Origin: Phoronis australis
Lineage: Eukaryota; Phoronida; Phoronidae
DNA length: 64,000 nucleotides
Assembly: GCA_002633005.1 (NCBI GenBank)
Contig: NMRA01000384.1
Coordinates: 176,064 to 240,063, forward strand
Direction: 5' to 3'
Shown: in pieces, positions 34,357 through 46,142 of the stretch
How positions within the stretch are numbered: position 1 is the stretch's first letter
Layout of the letters: each line of letters starts with the position of its first letter
Translations under genes and position numbers: made by a program
Notes under the pieces: generated by a model
Database searches by the model: none
Told to the model about the DNA's origin: nothing
Seen by the model: the letters and a program-made list of their open reading frames with translations, nothing else

Positions 34357-34959
34357 AGCCACCAGACCCACAACAAATTGCAACAAAAAGGTTTTACAGT
34401 GGTTTTATGCTCTACTGGGCATACTTATGAACAGGAAAAAGTTTACCAAAATCTAACCACCGGAAATGGGTTAAAATTACGTCATTTCCAAGATGGCCGC
34501 CACGACGTTTCGAAATCACTATAAATAGATATAAGTTCTTCAATAATTGTGATAAGAGACATAATTTTTGGTTCTAGTCTACGGTTTTAAGGGGTGAGCA
34601 ACTCACTGGTGTGGTTAAAATTTAGATATGATTTATTATTTGATATGAAATTCAAGATGATGGCTAAAATCCAAGAATAAAAAATCACTGATTTGTCCAT
34701 TATTTAATATCTTATCCCCTATAACGAAAGTCTGATTAAGTGTGCCTGGTTCTGATTGAACGATGATAAAACATTTAGAATTGACTGAATTCTGAATGAA
34801 TTATTTTAAAATATGGACATTGTAGTAATATTAAGCTGTCAAATATTTAATCCAAAGCCTTGCATAAAAGTCACAAACATTGTCCTAATGTATATTTGTT
34901 TGCCACTGGTTTTCATTTAAAAAAATCCACGCAAGGAATCTAGAGGCCCAGGGCGAAGT

Positions 34960-35462
34960 GTCAACATCTGTCTGAAGTGCCACCAATCAATTGTGCAGAT
35001 CATCGACAATGTTGAGAAGAATAAGTCTGAACTTAGTACACAGTCCAAAACGAGTCAGCTGTGGCTGGTCTGAAGACGCTCCATACTGCTTGGGCAATGA
35101 TCAAGGCAGATCGCACTCGGTCTCGGAATGATCACGTGCTAGCTGTTGGTGATGCCTTGCTCAGAATTATTATTTGCTGCAGCTGGACACCACAACTCCC
35201 TGAAATCCGCTTGCCTCTACGTACAAGAAATGGCTGAAATTGAGAGCAAACATCCAGATGTGCATGCGAAGTTTCAAATATGGCTTTCAGGTGAGTCGGC
35301 GAACAAACCAGATTTGGAAAGGCCTCAGCTGTGATCTAGCCATTGAACAAATTACTAAATGCGATCGTTAAAAAGCACAGGCGGCTTGACTCATGGCAGT
35401 AAGATGACAGAGGACTTTGGTTGGTTTCTTGCCGCGGTGTATTGCGCAGTTCCAATAACCCA
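34960..35462 (+). pseudogene. Remnant of unnamed large transposon-associated protein (element A)
   Basis: Ordered fragments in two frames read KTSQLWLV, HTAWAMIKADRTRSRNDHVL, LFAAAGHHNSLKSACLYVQE, WKGLSCDLAIEQ, and MRSLKSTGGLTHGSKM then TEDFGWFLAAVY. Matching segments occur in the same order in the minus-strand remnant at 48857-50934: FAAAGHNSYAKSSYIYL, FWSGLS, IEQMLMKSIKTTGGLT, MGDTQSALWLL. I recognise the series as a large repeat-associated protein widespread in invertebrate genomes, but I have no established name or activity for it. A frameshift and stops near 35330-35370 show that it is dead. It is cut off at about 35462 by the gypsy fragment. Confidence 0.7.
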
Positions 35463-35464
35463 AG

Positions 35465-36240
35465 GTATTGGTCGGAAACATCATGGGCACATTTCCTTAT
35501 GAGTCTTTTAATGATTTTAATGATTCCACCTTCCCGTTAGCTTATTGGTGTCCAGCGGACGACATTTCATGGTGCATTTCCCAGGTTGTAATACGTGTTG
35601 GTATACCGTATCGTGCGAAATGTTTCTTCAGACAGTTTATGACAAACTTAGATGTCAAGGATGTAAGCAGATCGACCTCAATGAAGTTTGACGCATAGTC
35701 GACAACAACCGCAAGATAGTGTCGACCGGAGATCACGAATAAGTCTATACCAATGGTTTCCTATGGTACACAATTTCTATTGTATGAATGTCTCAATGTC
35801 TCCTTTAGGTTTGAGGCTTTCATGGTCTGGCACGTTTCGCAAGTGTCCGCGAACTGTTTGATCTCACGGGGCATACCCAGCCAGAAAATAGTGTTCCGGA
35901 CCCTTCTTAGCATGATGTCGTTGCCTAAGTGTGCAGCATGTAGACGATCCTTCATTTGTTGACGCAAAGCCGTCGGTACCGGTATAAAAATACGTTCTCC
36001 TTTGAGGATAATGCCTTTCTCATTACTTAACGTGTCCCGTATACCGAAGTACGGTTTTAATGCTTCCGAAGGACCTCTTTTGGTTTCGAGTCATCCTTCT
36101 TCGATTACCTCAAGTAAATCCTTCGCCTCAGAGTCAGTTCCCATTGCTCTCTGTATTTCCTCCAAGCGGTCATCAGGAATAATATGTAATGGGTTTTCAT
36201 AGTTAACGCTCGTGGGGAAACGCACGGCTCAGGGTGTCTG
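35465..36240 (-). mobile_element. Ty3/gypsy pol fragment (integrase)
   Basis: On the minus strand the frame includes the integrase zinc finger LHAAHLGNDIMLRRVRNTIF ... CETCQ (H-x3-H, C-x2-C; 35761-35967). The catalytic core follows: HYLAVVVDYASNFIEVDLLT ... FARYGIPTRI (35542-35736), then ANGKVESLKSLKDS. The D-N-G-x-x-F segment expected after GIPTRI is missing, apparently deleted, and there are stops (one in VIEEG*LETK, one after AGHQ). gag, protease, RT and LTRs are absent. The fragment lies inside DNA transposon A, opposite in orientation to its protein remnant. Confidence 0.85.
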
Positions 36241-36798
36241 CAATAAATAGAGTATAGACTTAAGTTATTGAGCATAGTACAACCTATACCTTGATATATT
36301 CTTTGTCATTGAATTCCAAACGCTGTAGTTCATTAGATTGCCATCAGGACTTTGTATAAAACATGTAATTAACCCCAATTAACTCATTCTCAGCGCATGA
36401 AAACACCATCTTTACTTCGCAAGATGTAGCACCCAACTGACAAAACATTTTTATGACACAACCCTTGAAAATATCCACCTGAGTAAATTGATTTCAAGTG
36501 TCATCATCCCTGATGAGGACACATTGTATAATGATATGGTCAAACTTGGCATTGACTTCTTCTAGTTTCAAAGTATCTTTCCTGTCCTGGAGTGAAAACA
36601 CAGTGTATTACCACAGGCGCTTGGGTTTATCGCAAATGACGTCACATAAACCCAAGCGCCTGTGTGTATTACTATGTTTTTTATGGTGTACTGACAATGG
36701 ATTGATATGCGCATGTACAAAATTTTGTGCAATTTCATTGAACGTTTTTTTGAAAAATATAGGTTAAAATTCGAAACGTTATTTTTGACCACCCGATA
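36241..36798. other. Interior of element A with a small perfect inverted repeat
   Basis: Near 36605-36665 the string CACAGGCGCTTGGGTTTA recurs in reverse complement, separated by about 20 bases (TCGCAAATGACGTCA lies between), forming a strong hairpin. Nothing coding is recognised. The right inverted repeat of element A begins at 36799. Confidence 0.5.
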
Positions 36799-37148
36799 TA
36801 ATGGACAAATAGTGATTTTTCGCTGTAGAGTTTTAGCCGTCATCTAGAATTTCATATCAAATACTGATCATATCTTAATTTTAACCACACCAGTGAGTTG
36901 CTCACTCACCCCTTAAGACCATAGACGAGAACCAAAAATTATGTCTCTATCATAACTATTGAAGAAGTTGTATCTATTTTGGTGATTTCGAAACGTCGTG
37001 GGGGCCATCTTGGAAATGACGCGGTTTTAACCCATTTCCGGTGGTCAGATTTTGGTAGACTTTTTTCCTGTTAATAAGGATACCTAGCACAGCATAACAA
37101 CACTGCAAAACCTTTTGTTGCAATTTGTTGTGAGTCAGGTGGTATATT

Positions 37149-37882
37149 GACTCGAAAAATCATAACAAATACTGCCTATGACCCAAAAAGCATTGTTTGA
37201 CGTAAATTAGCGCTTTTTCACACTTGGTTTTATGGCTGACAATGTCAGCAAATTTTAAATGCATTACCATCATCATAACATTTGAGAAGAAATACATGTA
37301 AGCTCTACCCAACTGCATGTTAGTTCCACTGAGTCAACGATGCCGACGTTTAACAACCACCTTCGTTATGAAGGATCACATTCCTTCAATGTTGTTTAAA
37401 ATCGTCAGTTTTAGACCATGGAATGAAATTATTGGTACATGTAACAGCAGAAATATTTTGTGTCCTTACGAATGATGCTCAAACGTCTGTGGTCACATAA
37501 AGCAGAGTAAAGACAAATTTTTAAAGTGTTTATCGTTGATAATGGGAGTTGTCGTTTCTTTTCTATTTCTATAACTTTTGTCCAAACTAGTGACAGGGAA
37601 AAGTGATTAATCTCTAAATTCTACATTAAAGGATGTTATCCTTTTGCGGCCTAAAACACATGTTTTGGAATTTGCAAAAATGCACAATTGCTTCTGTCTT
37701 TGACATGGTATTTTTAGTTGCTCACTTTTCAAAAAGAAAGTGCACCAGAGACGAACAATAACGTGAGATGTTATTACTTATCGCTTGGAAAATCATGGCA
37801 ATTCAAACCATGGTTACCGTTATTACATGCGTTTGTGCAGTTTTTGAAAAACAAAAATACAAGATCTTGGCTGAATTTGTAT
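37149..37882. other. No recognised feature
   Basis: AT-rich spacer between element A and the palindromic MITE. Confidence 0.4.
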
Positions 37883-38484
37883 GGTGGGCCGTTGAGGGGA
37901 AAGTGTTGCCGTAAAATTACGCTCGTAATTACGAGCGTAAATTAAATTGCAGGAGTGTCGCCGTACAATTACACTCGTAAATTAAATGGGGAAAAGTTTC
38001 GCCGTAAAATTACGCTCGTAATTACGAGCGTAAGTTAAATTGCAAAAGTGTTACAGTAAAATTACGCCCGTAAATTAAATGGGGGAAATGTCGCCGTAAA
38101 TTACGCTCGTAAAATACCTTAAAAACTTTCCAAATTTAAACCAATCAGTGATGACCTAACATACACCACTGTTGCTGGGCAGCTCGTTCTTGCAAAATCG
38201 CTGACAGGGCAGTAGCGATTTGATCCGCCATGATTCAGCGCTCGTATCGTAAACATGAAATCCGTCAGTAAATAAGTATTTCCATGAGCGCACGCGATCG
38301 TGGATTGTAAAACCCAACGTCATTGGCTAAGAGTTTAAACTAAATTACAAGCGTAATTTTACACCGTAAAGAATTAAATTACGCTCGTAATTTTGCGGCG
38401 TAATTAACGGCGTAAATAACGGTGTAATGTACACAATTACGCTCGTATTTTTCCGGCGACACTTTTTCCCCAACGGCCCATCAT
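37883..38484. mobile_element. MITE built of repeated palindromes
   Basis: The outer ends GTGGGCCGTTGAGGGGAAAG (37884) and CTTTTTCCCCAACGGCCCAT (ending about 38481) are imperfect inverted repeats, and GTGTTGCCG / CGGCGACAC extends them. Inside, the 20-bp palindrome ACGCTCGTAATTACGAGCGT occurs twice (about 37919 and 38009). Many half-palindromes (TTACGCTCGTAA, GCCGTAAA) form further hairpins. The middle (38130-38330) is unrelated sequence. No target duplication is certain. Confidence 0.75.
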
Positions 38485-39054
38485 AAATTTGACGCTGGTC
38501 GGACTTTGTTTCTAATGGGTGAGCACAGGTTTCAAATGAGTCACTGTAGCGATCAGAACTAGCTTTTTGTCCTTATTGTTGAATGGGCTTCTGGGAGTTG
38601 CTAGCTTTGACCAGAGCTATAAAACAAAAATTCTATTGTGTATTTGTGTTTTCAGTTACAAATCAACAGTTCTTGCCGTTCTACCAGACATTCGATGAGA
38701 TCAAGGATAGTGTCTTCACCATTTAAATACAACCCTGTATCCTTAAAGTACACGTACTACGCTATTTATCGTACGAGATGTGGCTCCACGGAGAGCGTTA
38801 AGGCACAAATACGGAACAACGCCGTTCGATTCCGCATTGAAAAATTAAATTTCATTGGTGTCTCTTTCAGAAAAAAACTTCATTCACGCGGTGTAGAAAT
38901 AGAATGAAATATTCATGTTACTGTAAATGTCCGGGACAATTTTCGTCCACACAATAGATTTCCATTCTGAAGAAGGATTTTATAAATACAGAGATTGTCC
39001 ATAATACTTCAGTTAATATTTGAACAAATGCAACCTCTTGAAACTAAAAAGTAG

Positions 39055-39445
39055 TCGCCAACTACAAACAGTCAAAATTACATACAAAAGAAGTTACGTC
39101 CATAACAAATTACACCCACACAAAATTCTATCCACAAACTTACTTACACAATCAATTACATCGACCGAAATCCCGTCCTCAAAATTACTTCGACAGTAAA
39201 TTACTGCCTCAAAATTATTTCCACCATCAATTACATACACAAATTACATCCAGAATCAATTACATGCACGTCCTCAAAATTACTTAGACGGTAAATTACT
39301 CCCTCAAAATTATGTCCACCATCAATTACATACAAAAATTACATCCACAAAATTACCTCCACAGAAACTTCATCCAAAATTACACCTGCAAAAAGTAGTT
39401 CCGTAAAACTAATTCCACATAAATTACATTGACAAAAAATTACGT
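39055..39445 (+). repeat. ATTAC-periodic degenerate tandem array
   Basis: AAATTAC or AATTAC recurs every 12-20 bases for about 390 bases, separated by short C/A-rich linkers such as ATCCAC and ATACAA. Within it a higher-order unit of about 97 bases starting CGTCCTCAAAATTACTT repeats twice (about 39174-39270 and 39271-39367). The preceding 38485-39054 holds nothing recognised. Confidence 0.8.
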
Positions 39446-41945
39446 ATTTTCCCATCCAATACTTTATATAAAATCATTCGTAAGTAAATCTTCTAACTGT
39501 GCTGAATTTTGTTTAGAAAAAAGAACACAAGAAGCACGAGGCATGAATTGTGAATAGCATAGCTGTTTTTCCTACTTTCAGTAACGGAGTACCTGTTACA
39601 CTCTAGGTGGCTCTGAATAGTGAGGTAGTGTTAAGGCCAAAATCGGTTTACACCATGTAATCGACTTGTGTAGTGACTCCACATATTGTGAATCAAGTAC
39701 ACAAATGATATTTCATTGACTTTTTAGCTGTCACGTATTAAAAACCTAAGGTTTTTGACATTATACAAATTTTCTTAAGCCTCACTATTTGCTACTAGGC
39801 TGTAGGATTTCCGAAAAACTTCAGATTTTTAGAAATTGCGACTTGTCAACTCCTTTTATCCCATACGCGTTGAATCTGTGGAGGGAAATACGGCCATGTA
39901 ATAATGTTTTCCGAATTCACCTCCCGCACTACTTCAACAGTGACCTCTGACATTGAAGGTTCAAAAGGTAAGTCAATGTCGTTAGCTGGTTAAATCATCA
40001 AACTTTCGGAAAATAGCTTAAAGTAATACAATTGTAGCAGTGTAAATACCAATCAACATGCAACCAGGTCTCAATCGTAACATCTGGAACAGGACTGTTA
40101 ATTATATGACAGTTCTGTCTCAGTTTTCAATTTCTACGTATTATATCGTCTGCAACTAAGGCACTGATTTCTCGCCAATATCAAACATTGTTGTGTTGTC
40201 ACTGGCCATAACAGCACCCGATACTATCGGCGACAGTATTACACGAGCAGCAACGACGGCCGTCCCAGCAATAAGTGAACCTATCCATGCTACAGAATCC
40301 GTAGAAATGCAAGAACGTACCTGCAACATCGCTACAACATTTACATTTGACGGAGCTGTCATAAACGGTGGCACTTTTAACAGTTTCGTGAAAACAGACG
40401 ACATGTAGGCTACGCGCTCCGGTCAATGACCTAGTTTCATGAATGAGTGCAGCTACCCGAAGAGGATTTTACAATGTTATAAATATTCTTGTTATTTATT
40501 TATTTTCGAAATATGATACAAGTTCAATGCACGATAACTGTCGTTTTCACACTTTTTATCAATTTCAAGTAATAAACCGTTACATTTAAAACTGTTTTCT
40601 TTTACTATAAAAGTTAGCAACATAACGCGGACGTACATACACAACAGGTTGTGATTAGCCACGTACATTGTAAACAGTCAGGGTGAAGTATTTATAAAAT
40701 GCCGAAAGAAAACAAAAGGAACTCACGTATTCGATGCGTATGGGATAAATACAAAACGTAAGCCAAGCTCGGTGCGTTTTGTTTATGTATTGTACCGTTA
40801 CTTAGTGTGTAGGGTATATTTCCGCACGTGCCTAAGTTTTGCATATGACCAAAGTTCTGCACAGATGCCTTTGGGTATAATAGCGCGGCAATACTGAATA
40901 CGCCAAAAATGATTATTTCGTAAGGTTTTCCTACTCAAATCTTTTGCATATAAGTGATGCATATAAGCCAATCAATTAGGCACGTGTGTATGCGGCAGCG
41001 CACCGCATAATGCGTTTTGTAGCAAGATGTTTCTACTTTTTTAAAGTGCTTCTTGTATAGGCGAAGGTGCCTAAGCTCCGCGATTTGGATCACCTCCATA
41101 ACTCGGTGCAAACGAAAAATAAAAACTAGCCCATGCATCTTCTAAGGAGAATGCATTGAGGTTAACCATTAAATAGGATTTGGGATTATGTTACATAGAG
41201 TTAGATATTTAACTGATTTTTGTAGGATCCGGAGAGAAGTCTGACTTTGATTGACAGCTCTTTGCAACATGTCATGTTACAAGGAGCACTAATTTACATG
41301 AAATAAAGCTGTCATCACCACAAATGTTCTTGTCGCGGATACGCGTGACAGCACAAGTCCTTTTGTAAATGGTGACGAATTAAGTGAAAAATTATATGTA
41401 ACTGTCAAGATGGAATCTGCTTTTGAGCGACGGGTTAGGCAAAAACAATCAATTCAGTAAAACAGCGACTTAAAGACAATTGCTTCACCGCTAAGTTCTA
41501 CGTATAAATGAATAAGTTTGTAGTCAGGACCAAGAAAAAGTGACGACTCATACGCAGACTGAAATGTTATGCGATGTCGAATTAAACAAGTTCACTCGTG
41601 TAAAGTGTTACTAAATCCCTGATTGCCTACAAGTTTTTAGTTTGATTGACAAATAGGAACTATCTGTTAACAACAGCTGATGGAATTTCTTTAACACAAC
41701 CGGACATTTGTATTCTTAATAAATGTAACACCCAAACCGTTGCCTTACCCCTTTAAGATATAGTCAGTATTATTCAGCATACATGTATGTAGGGCATGGC
41801 TTTCTCCTTCGTAACTGGACTGAAGAAAACAAGAAAGTATTTTGATGCCCTGTTATATATTCATTACAGAATAACCTTACACACTAAAGTATCTTTGTGG
41901 GTGGCTATCCCATGCTAATTAGGCAAGATGTTAACACCGTGACTC
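39446..41945. other. Intergenic, no confident gene
   Basis: The only compositionally distinct piece is about 40190-40410, open on both strands (71 codons plus, 82 codons minus), which I could not assign. The receptor gene's 3' UTR should extend from 41945 leftward, but I see no clear poly(A) signal. Confidence 0.4.
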
Positions 41946-43917
41946 CTATACTTGAGTGTCTCCAAGTTCGCACTGGTTTGTCGTGACACCGGTGTTAGAA
42001 GGATCGGCCTGGCCGTTGTATCTGCGGACGATCTTTACCGCAAGAACGGCACCCACAGCGACTGCACACGCCACAACAGCAGCGGCGCTACCTCCTATCA
42101 GGTATGCCTCCACAGGCACGCCATTTTCATATGTTTCGTGTTTCTCTCTATCCTCACTTGTCTTAGTGGCTTTTATCAACTTTACAATTGACGACCACCC
42201 CAGGATGTTTTTAGCTACACAGGTGTAATTCCCACCAACAACTTCATTTATCGGGATACTTGAGAGTCCAACTGTTTTAGATTCTGTAATATTCTGTCGA
42301 AAAGAACAATTCATATCGTTACCTTCAGGGTCTTGAAGCGCTATACTTGGAGAAGGATCTCCGTAAGATGTACATTGGATTAGTACCCCAATGGCGTCAT
42401 ACGTGACGTCCATTACTGGATAACTTGGCTTGCGACAAATAAAAACGGGAGACACAAACGATTCAAGGGTTGGTTGAGTTTTAGTGGGAGAATTACATGT
42501 AGGGGTGCCATAATTGTCGTTTACATTTTTGAGAAGTAGGCTCATCTGATAGACCCATACCTGTAACGGATAAATGAAGCAGTTGCAGTGAAGTGGGTTG
42601 TTCGACACAAAGAAGTCGCGCAAGTGTTTTTCTCGGCTGATCAACTTTCGCAATATATCGTGTGGCACAACTTTTATACGGTTATTACGAACGGACAAAG
42701 TTTGCAATTTGGTCAGGTGTGTCACGGCCCCTTCCTCAATTTCTGTAATACCACAGTTATCCAGTTCAAGGAATTCCAAAGATGGAAGAGAACTAAACAT
42801 GTTCTGACTTATTATTCGAATTCTATTTCCAGAAAGATCAAGTTCCCACAGGGAAGTCGTGTTGTAAAAGGCATCTCCATCTATGCATTCAATGTTTGCA
42901 TACGACATGTTTAATATCTGAAGATTGGGCAGTCCTGAAAGCATTTTGCTCGTTACAGAACCAAAATTGTTACCACTTAAGCTCAGATACGAAAGACTGC
43001 TCATTTTGGCCGTGGCAAATTTCTTAACGGTGTTATCGTCCATGTGAAGCTCTGTGATGTCTCTTGGTAGTGTGCTGGTGCTCACATGAATAATCCCATT
43101 TCCTTTTAAATACAACCTTCGAAGTGACTTCAATTTCTCAAAGGCTTTTCCTGCAATAGACACAATCTTGTTGTGCGAAAGGTTTAATGTAATCAAGGAT
43201 TCGAGTCCTTCAAGCATGTGACCGGACACGTGTTTTAAGAGGTTTCTTGCAAGAACTAGGACTTTCAGCCGGCGAAGTTGCTTAAAGGGTTGATCATTCA
43301 AATCAGATATATTGCTCCCCGATAGATCCAGGCTAACGATGTTTCGAAAATTAACAACACATGTCTTCGAAACGGAAAGGTGTTCAAAATTTCCTTTCAG
43401 CTCTAGTGTTTTAACATCAGTCAGGTGTGAGGCATTAAGTGTCACGTTGACATCAGTGACAGCAATACGCACTAGCACAAACTTGAAAGGAGTAACGATT
43501 CGAATCTCATCAACTGGATTACCTTCCATTTCCAAAAACATTGGTCTTCTTGGGCCATCAAAATCTCGAGAGGTTAGCGTCGAAATTTTATTGCCGCTGA
43601 GGTAAAGAAATCGCAAACTCACTAAGTCATCGAAGGGTCGATCTTCAAGGGAATATATATCGTTGAAGCTTAGACTCAGAGTGTCCAGCATTTTTAGACC
43701 GCTAAACATTTCACGCGTCAAGACTGTAATTCGATTATTTGAAAGATATAATTTCCGAAGGTTTCTCATGTGTGAAAATGACTGTTTTTCTATTCTCGCT
43801 ACTCTGTTGTCCGTTAGATATATAGCTTTGATTAATTCAAGACAAGAGAACATGGATTTTGTCACCACTTGAAGCCTGTTTTCAGACAGAAAAAGCTTTT
43901 TAGCTGACGAGTGCGAG
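41946..43917 (-). CDS. LRR-Ig transmembrane receptor, C-terminal part
   Basis: A predicted cell-surface receptor. From 43917 the frame begins inside an LRR (SHSSAKKLFLSENRLQ) and gives about a dozen L-x2-L-x-L-x2-N-x-L repeats. Then come an LRR C-terminal cap (NPLHCNCF...TCNSPTK...VFICRKP), one C2-type Ig domain (LIQC...GGNYTCVAKN), a membrane helix (about 24 residues, GGSAAAVVACAVAVGAVLAV), and a 28-residue tail ending D-T-Q-V, a class I PDZ ligand. Stop at 41946-41948. The first 240 bases repeat 44465-44704 exactly, so this is the continuation of the upstream part and not a separate gene. LRR-Ig receptors of this layout are numerous in amphioxus and related animals; the ligand is unknown. 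Residues read upstream of 43918 (MTNTCTLKN...) are not believed. Confidence 0.85.
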
Positions 43918-44464
43918 NTCGTAAGGGCTACGGATTTGACTAAAGACAGCATCTTCTGAGTTCCACCTCCACTGTTCTCCGATATAATGTTGCCAGGAAG
44001 GGGCCCTGCCCCCCCTCTTTGGCCTCGGAAAATAAACACTAAAATGACAAGGACATAAATTTGGGCATGTAACATGTTACACCTAATCGGGAGCATGTTC
44101 TTTAATGTGCATGTGTTGGTCACAGAAATTAGTTTTCCTCATGAGAAAAGCTTTTAGATGTTTTTCGTAAATGTCTGCACTGATTCTACTAGTGTATGCC
44201 ATTGTATACCCACGTGATCAAGGTTTCATTGAAGCACTTCAATAGTTTCTTTGTTGGGTTTACCCAGCTCAACACAGTGGGGTGCCTTTGATACTTTAAA
44301 CCAGGTTTTACTGAACCAGCTCCCTGGTCCAGCAAAACCAGGCTTTCAGACTCTTAAACTATGTTGGTGAAATGCAAGTCAGGTCTAAAATTAGACCAGG
44401 TTTAGGAAGACCAGGTTTAAGTCTAAAACCTGGTTTTGTTAAACCACCTTTATGAAATCGGCTG
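43918..44464. other. Junction sequence splitting the LRR receptor gene
   Basis: A single N at 43918 follows the 240-bp duplicated LRR segment. The 546 bases after it match neither half of the gene and include repeat-like AAACCAGG/CCTGGTTT inverted blocks (about 44300-44455). Reading the upstream half into this sequence ends in a short false tail after LDTLS. Either two contig ends that should overlap were placed side by side, or one allele carries an insertion. Confidence 0.7.
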
Positions 44465-45546
44465 AGAGTGTCCAGCATTTTTAGACCGCTAAACATTTCA
44501 CGCGTCAAGACTGTAATTCGATTATTTGAAAGATATAATTTCCGAAGGTTTCTCATGTGTGAAAATGACTGTTTTTCTATTCTCGCTACTCTGTTGTCCG
44601 TTAGATATATAGCTTTGATTAATTCAAGACAAGAGAACATGGATTTTGTCACCACTTGAAGCCTGTTTTCAGACAGAAAAAGCTTTTTAGCTGACGAGTG
44701 CGAGCAAAAAGATCCGTTTTCGAGTTTCGAAATCTTGTTCGAATTCATGTCAATAGTGACATTTTTACTTGAAAAAACATAAGCATCTTCAACTATTTCT
44801 AAATAATTTAGCCGTAAATCCAGGAATTCTAATTCAGGTAACACCAGACCACAAATCTCTCTAACTGAATTGTTTCGCAGCGTTAAATCCTTCAAAGTCC
44901 CCAGTCCTCTAAAAACATTCGCGTCCGCTCTGGTTAAATTGTTGTCCTCAAGTCCAAGACGCGTTAACCTGTTCAGCCCGTCAAATGTTCCGTTTGCTAT
45001 CCAGGAAATATCATTGTTTCCAAGTTGCAAATCGTCAAGATTGCTCAAGCTTTGGCCAAAGGAGTTACCATCCAGCGAGTTAATGGAATTTTCAGCTAAA
45101 ACCAGTATCCTTAAGAACGGCGTTTCTTTAAACAAACCATGGAAAAGAAATGACAGCTGATTATGGGTAAGGTCCAAACGCTCTAAATTCAACAATCCGC
45201 TTAAAGTTTGATCAGTCATAGTACGCATTTCGTTATAGCTCAAGTCCAAGACTTTGAGTTCGATTAAAGGAGAAAGAAGTCTGTCTGAGATATTACGCAG
45301 GCCGTTATGTCCCAGGTTGAGATACTGCACTTTGGATAAATGACTGAACGCATTTCGCTCAATCTTGCGAATGCCACATCTCCAAAAGTTCAAAGTAGAT
45401 GTTTCCGTCAAATGCAACGTTTTCTCCTTCGTCAACACTTTGTCTTTCCACTGCAGGCAGATAGCAGAAGAGAAAGACCACAAACTTCTACTGAAGAGAG
45501 CCAGCAGTAGGATTACGCGTCCACTCGGCGCTTCCATTGCAAACAA
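44465..45546 (-). CDS. LRR-Ig transmembrane receptor, N-terminal part
   Basis: This is the start of the receptor continued at 41946-43917. The ATG at 45546, or a second one at 45537 (MEAPSGRVILLLALFSRSLW), precedes a hydrophobic signal peptide ending near FSSA. The mature protein opens CLQWKDK, then about thirteen LRRs with L-x2-L-x-L-x2-N spacing, ending in the frame at LDTLS (44465). Two cysteines (C-L-Q-W-K, R-C-G-I-R) stand in for an N-terminal cap. Merging the two parts over the shared 240 bp gives roughly 940 residues. There are no introns in either part. A decayed paralogue lies at 27072-27640. Confidence 0.88.
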
Positions 45547-45591
45547 AACGAGATGTTAACGGGTAGTCATCGATACTAATGAGTCCGCTCC

Positions 45592-45599
45592 TGACGTCA
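45592..45599. promoter_or_regulatory. Palindromic CRE upstream of the LRR receptor
   Basis: TGACGTCA, the full CREB/ATF site, lies about 46 bases upstream of the first receptor ATG. One 8-base match can occur by chance; position close to the start is the only support. Confidence 0.3.
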
Positions 45600-45752
45600 C
45601 ACGCGGTTGGTGGTGCTAATTAGTAGCGAAGATTTCGTGAGAAAACCATTGCCGTATAGTACATGCCGTGAATAATACGCTTACACGAAAGTCACGCATT
45701 TGTAAAGAAATGCATGACTTTTCACCGCTCGTCCTTCTGAACGGTTTTTACC

Positions 45753-46065
45753 CACAGGCGTCCTCAGCTTCTGATCGTCCCCAATACACTACTTATATTA
45801 CTACAAGGTATGACATTCCCGACTAGAAATTCCACGGGTGCTTCACTTCAGCCGTCCATAGCAAATATAAAACTCAATAAATTTACACAAAGCAGAGTTT
45901 CAACAAACCATGAAGAATTGTTCTTTCTCCCCATTCCATTCACGGTGTCCTGTTCCGGCGACTTCGTAAGAAATTCGCAGTCAAAGAACAAAAATGTTCA
46001 GAAAAAGCCCCCACACACTTTCATCGTGGGCCGCTCGAGGTCAAGGACGGTACGGAAATTGCCGG
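45753..46065 (+). repeat. Left arm of a 313-bp inverted repeat
   Basis: This arm is the reverse complement of 46143-46456 at about 93% identity by eye, with a 77-base spacer. It contains a 92-codon open frame (MTFPTRNSTGASLQPSIANI...) that is mirrored in the other arm with a few amino-acid changes. A diverged third copy of the sequence lies at 54500-54755. The family's class is unknown. Confidence 0.85.
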
Positions 46066-46142
46066 TGAGTTACGGAAGTACTCAATAGTTTTTTACTGGC
46101 GGCTAAGTGTAGAGTTATCGACATCGTGACTTTACGCGACAA

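Larger units (their letters stand above)
34357..37148 (+). mobile_element. DNA transposon 'A' with ~350-bp terminal inverted repeats
   Basis: The segments 34357-34712 and 36799-37148 are reverse complements at about 85% identity by eye. They share CAACAAATTGCAACAAAA, GTYTACCAAAATCT, CCACCGGAAATGGGTTAAAA and a TTCCAAGATGGCC block. The interior carries remnants of a large protein in sense (34960-35462), then a Ty3/gypsy fragment in antisense (35465-36240). The TIR block AAATTGCAACARAAGGTTTT is shared with the element at 48148-52043, which carries the same protein family, so the two are one transposon family. Confidence 0.75.

Noticed and set aside
35465-36240. Endogenous retrovirus
   Set aside because: Only an integrase fragment of Ty3/gypsy type is present, with no env or LTRs, so a retrotransposon remnant is the better call.
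40156-40408. Overlapping open frames on both strands (71 and 82 codons)
   Set aside because: Neither matches a family I know, and splice sites or expression cannot be shown. Codon periodicity on one strand or transcripts would be needed.
43919-44123. N-terminal extension MTNTCTLKN... with a hydrophobic stretch on the left LRR half
   Set aside because: It lies beyond the single N in junction sequence, and the true N terminus with signal peptide is at 45546.
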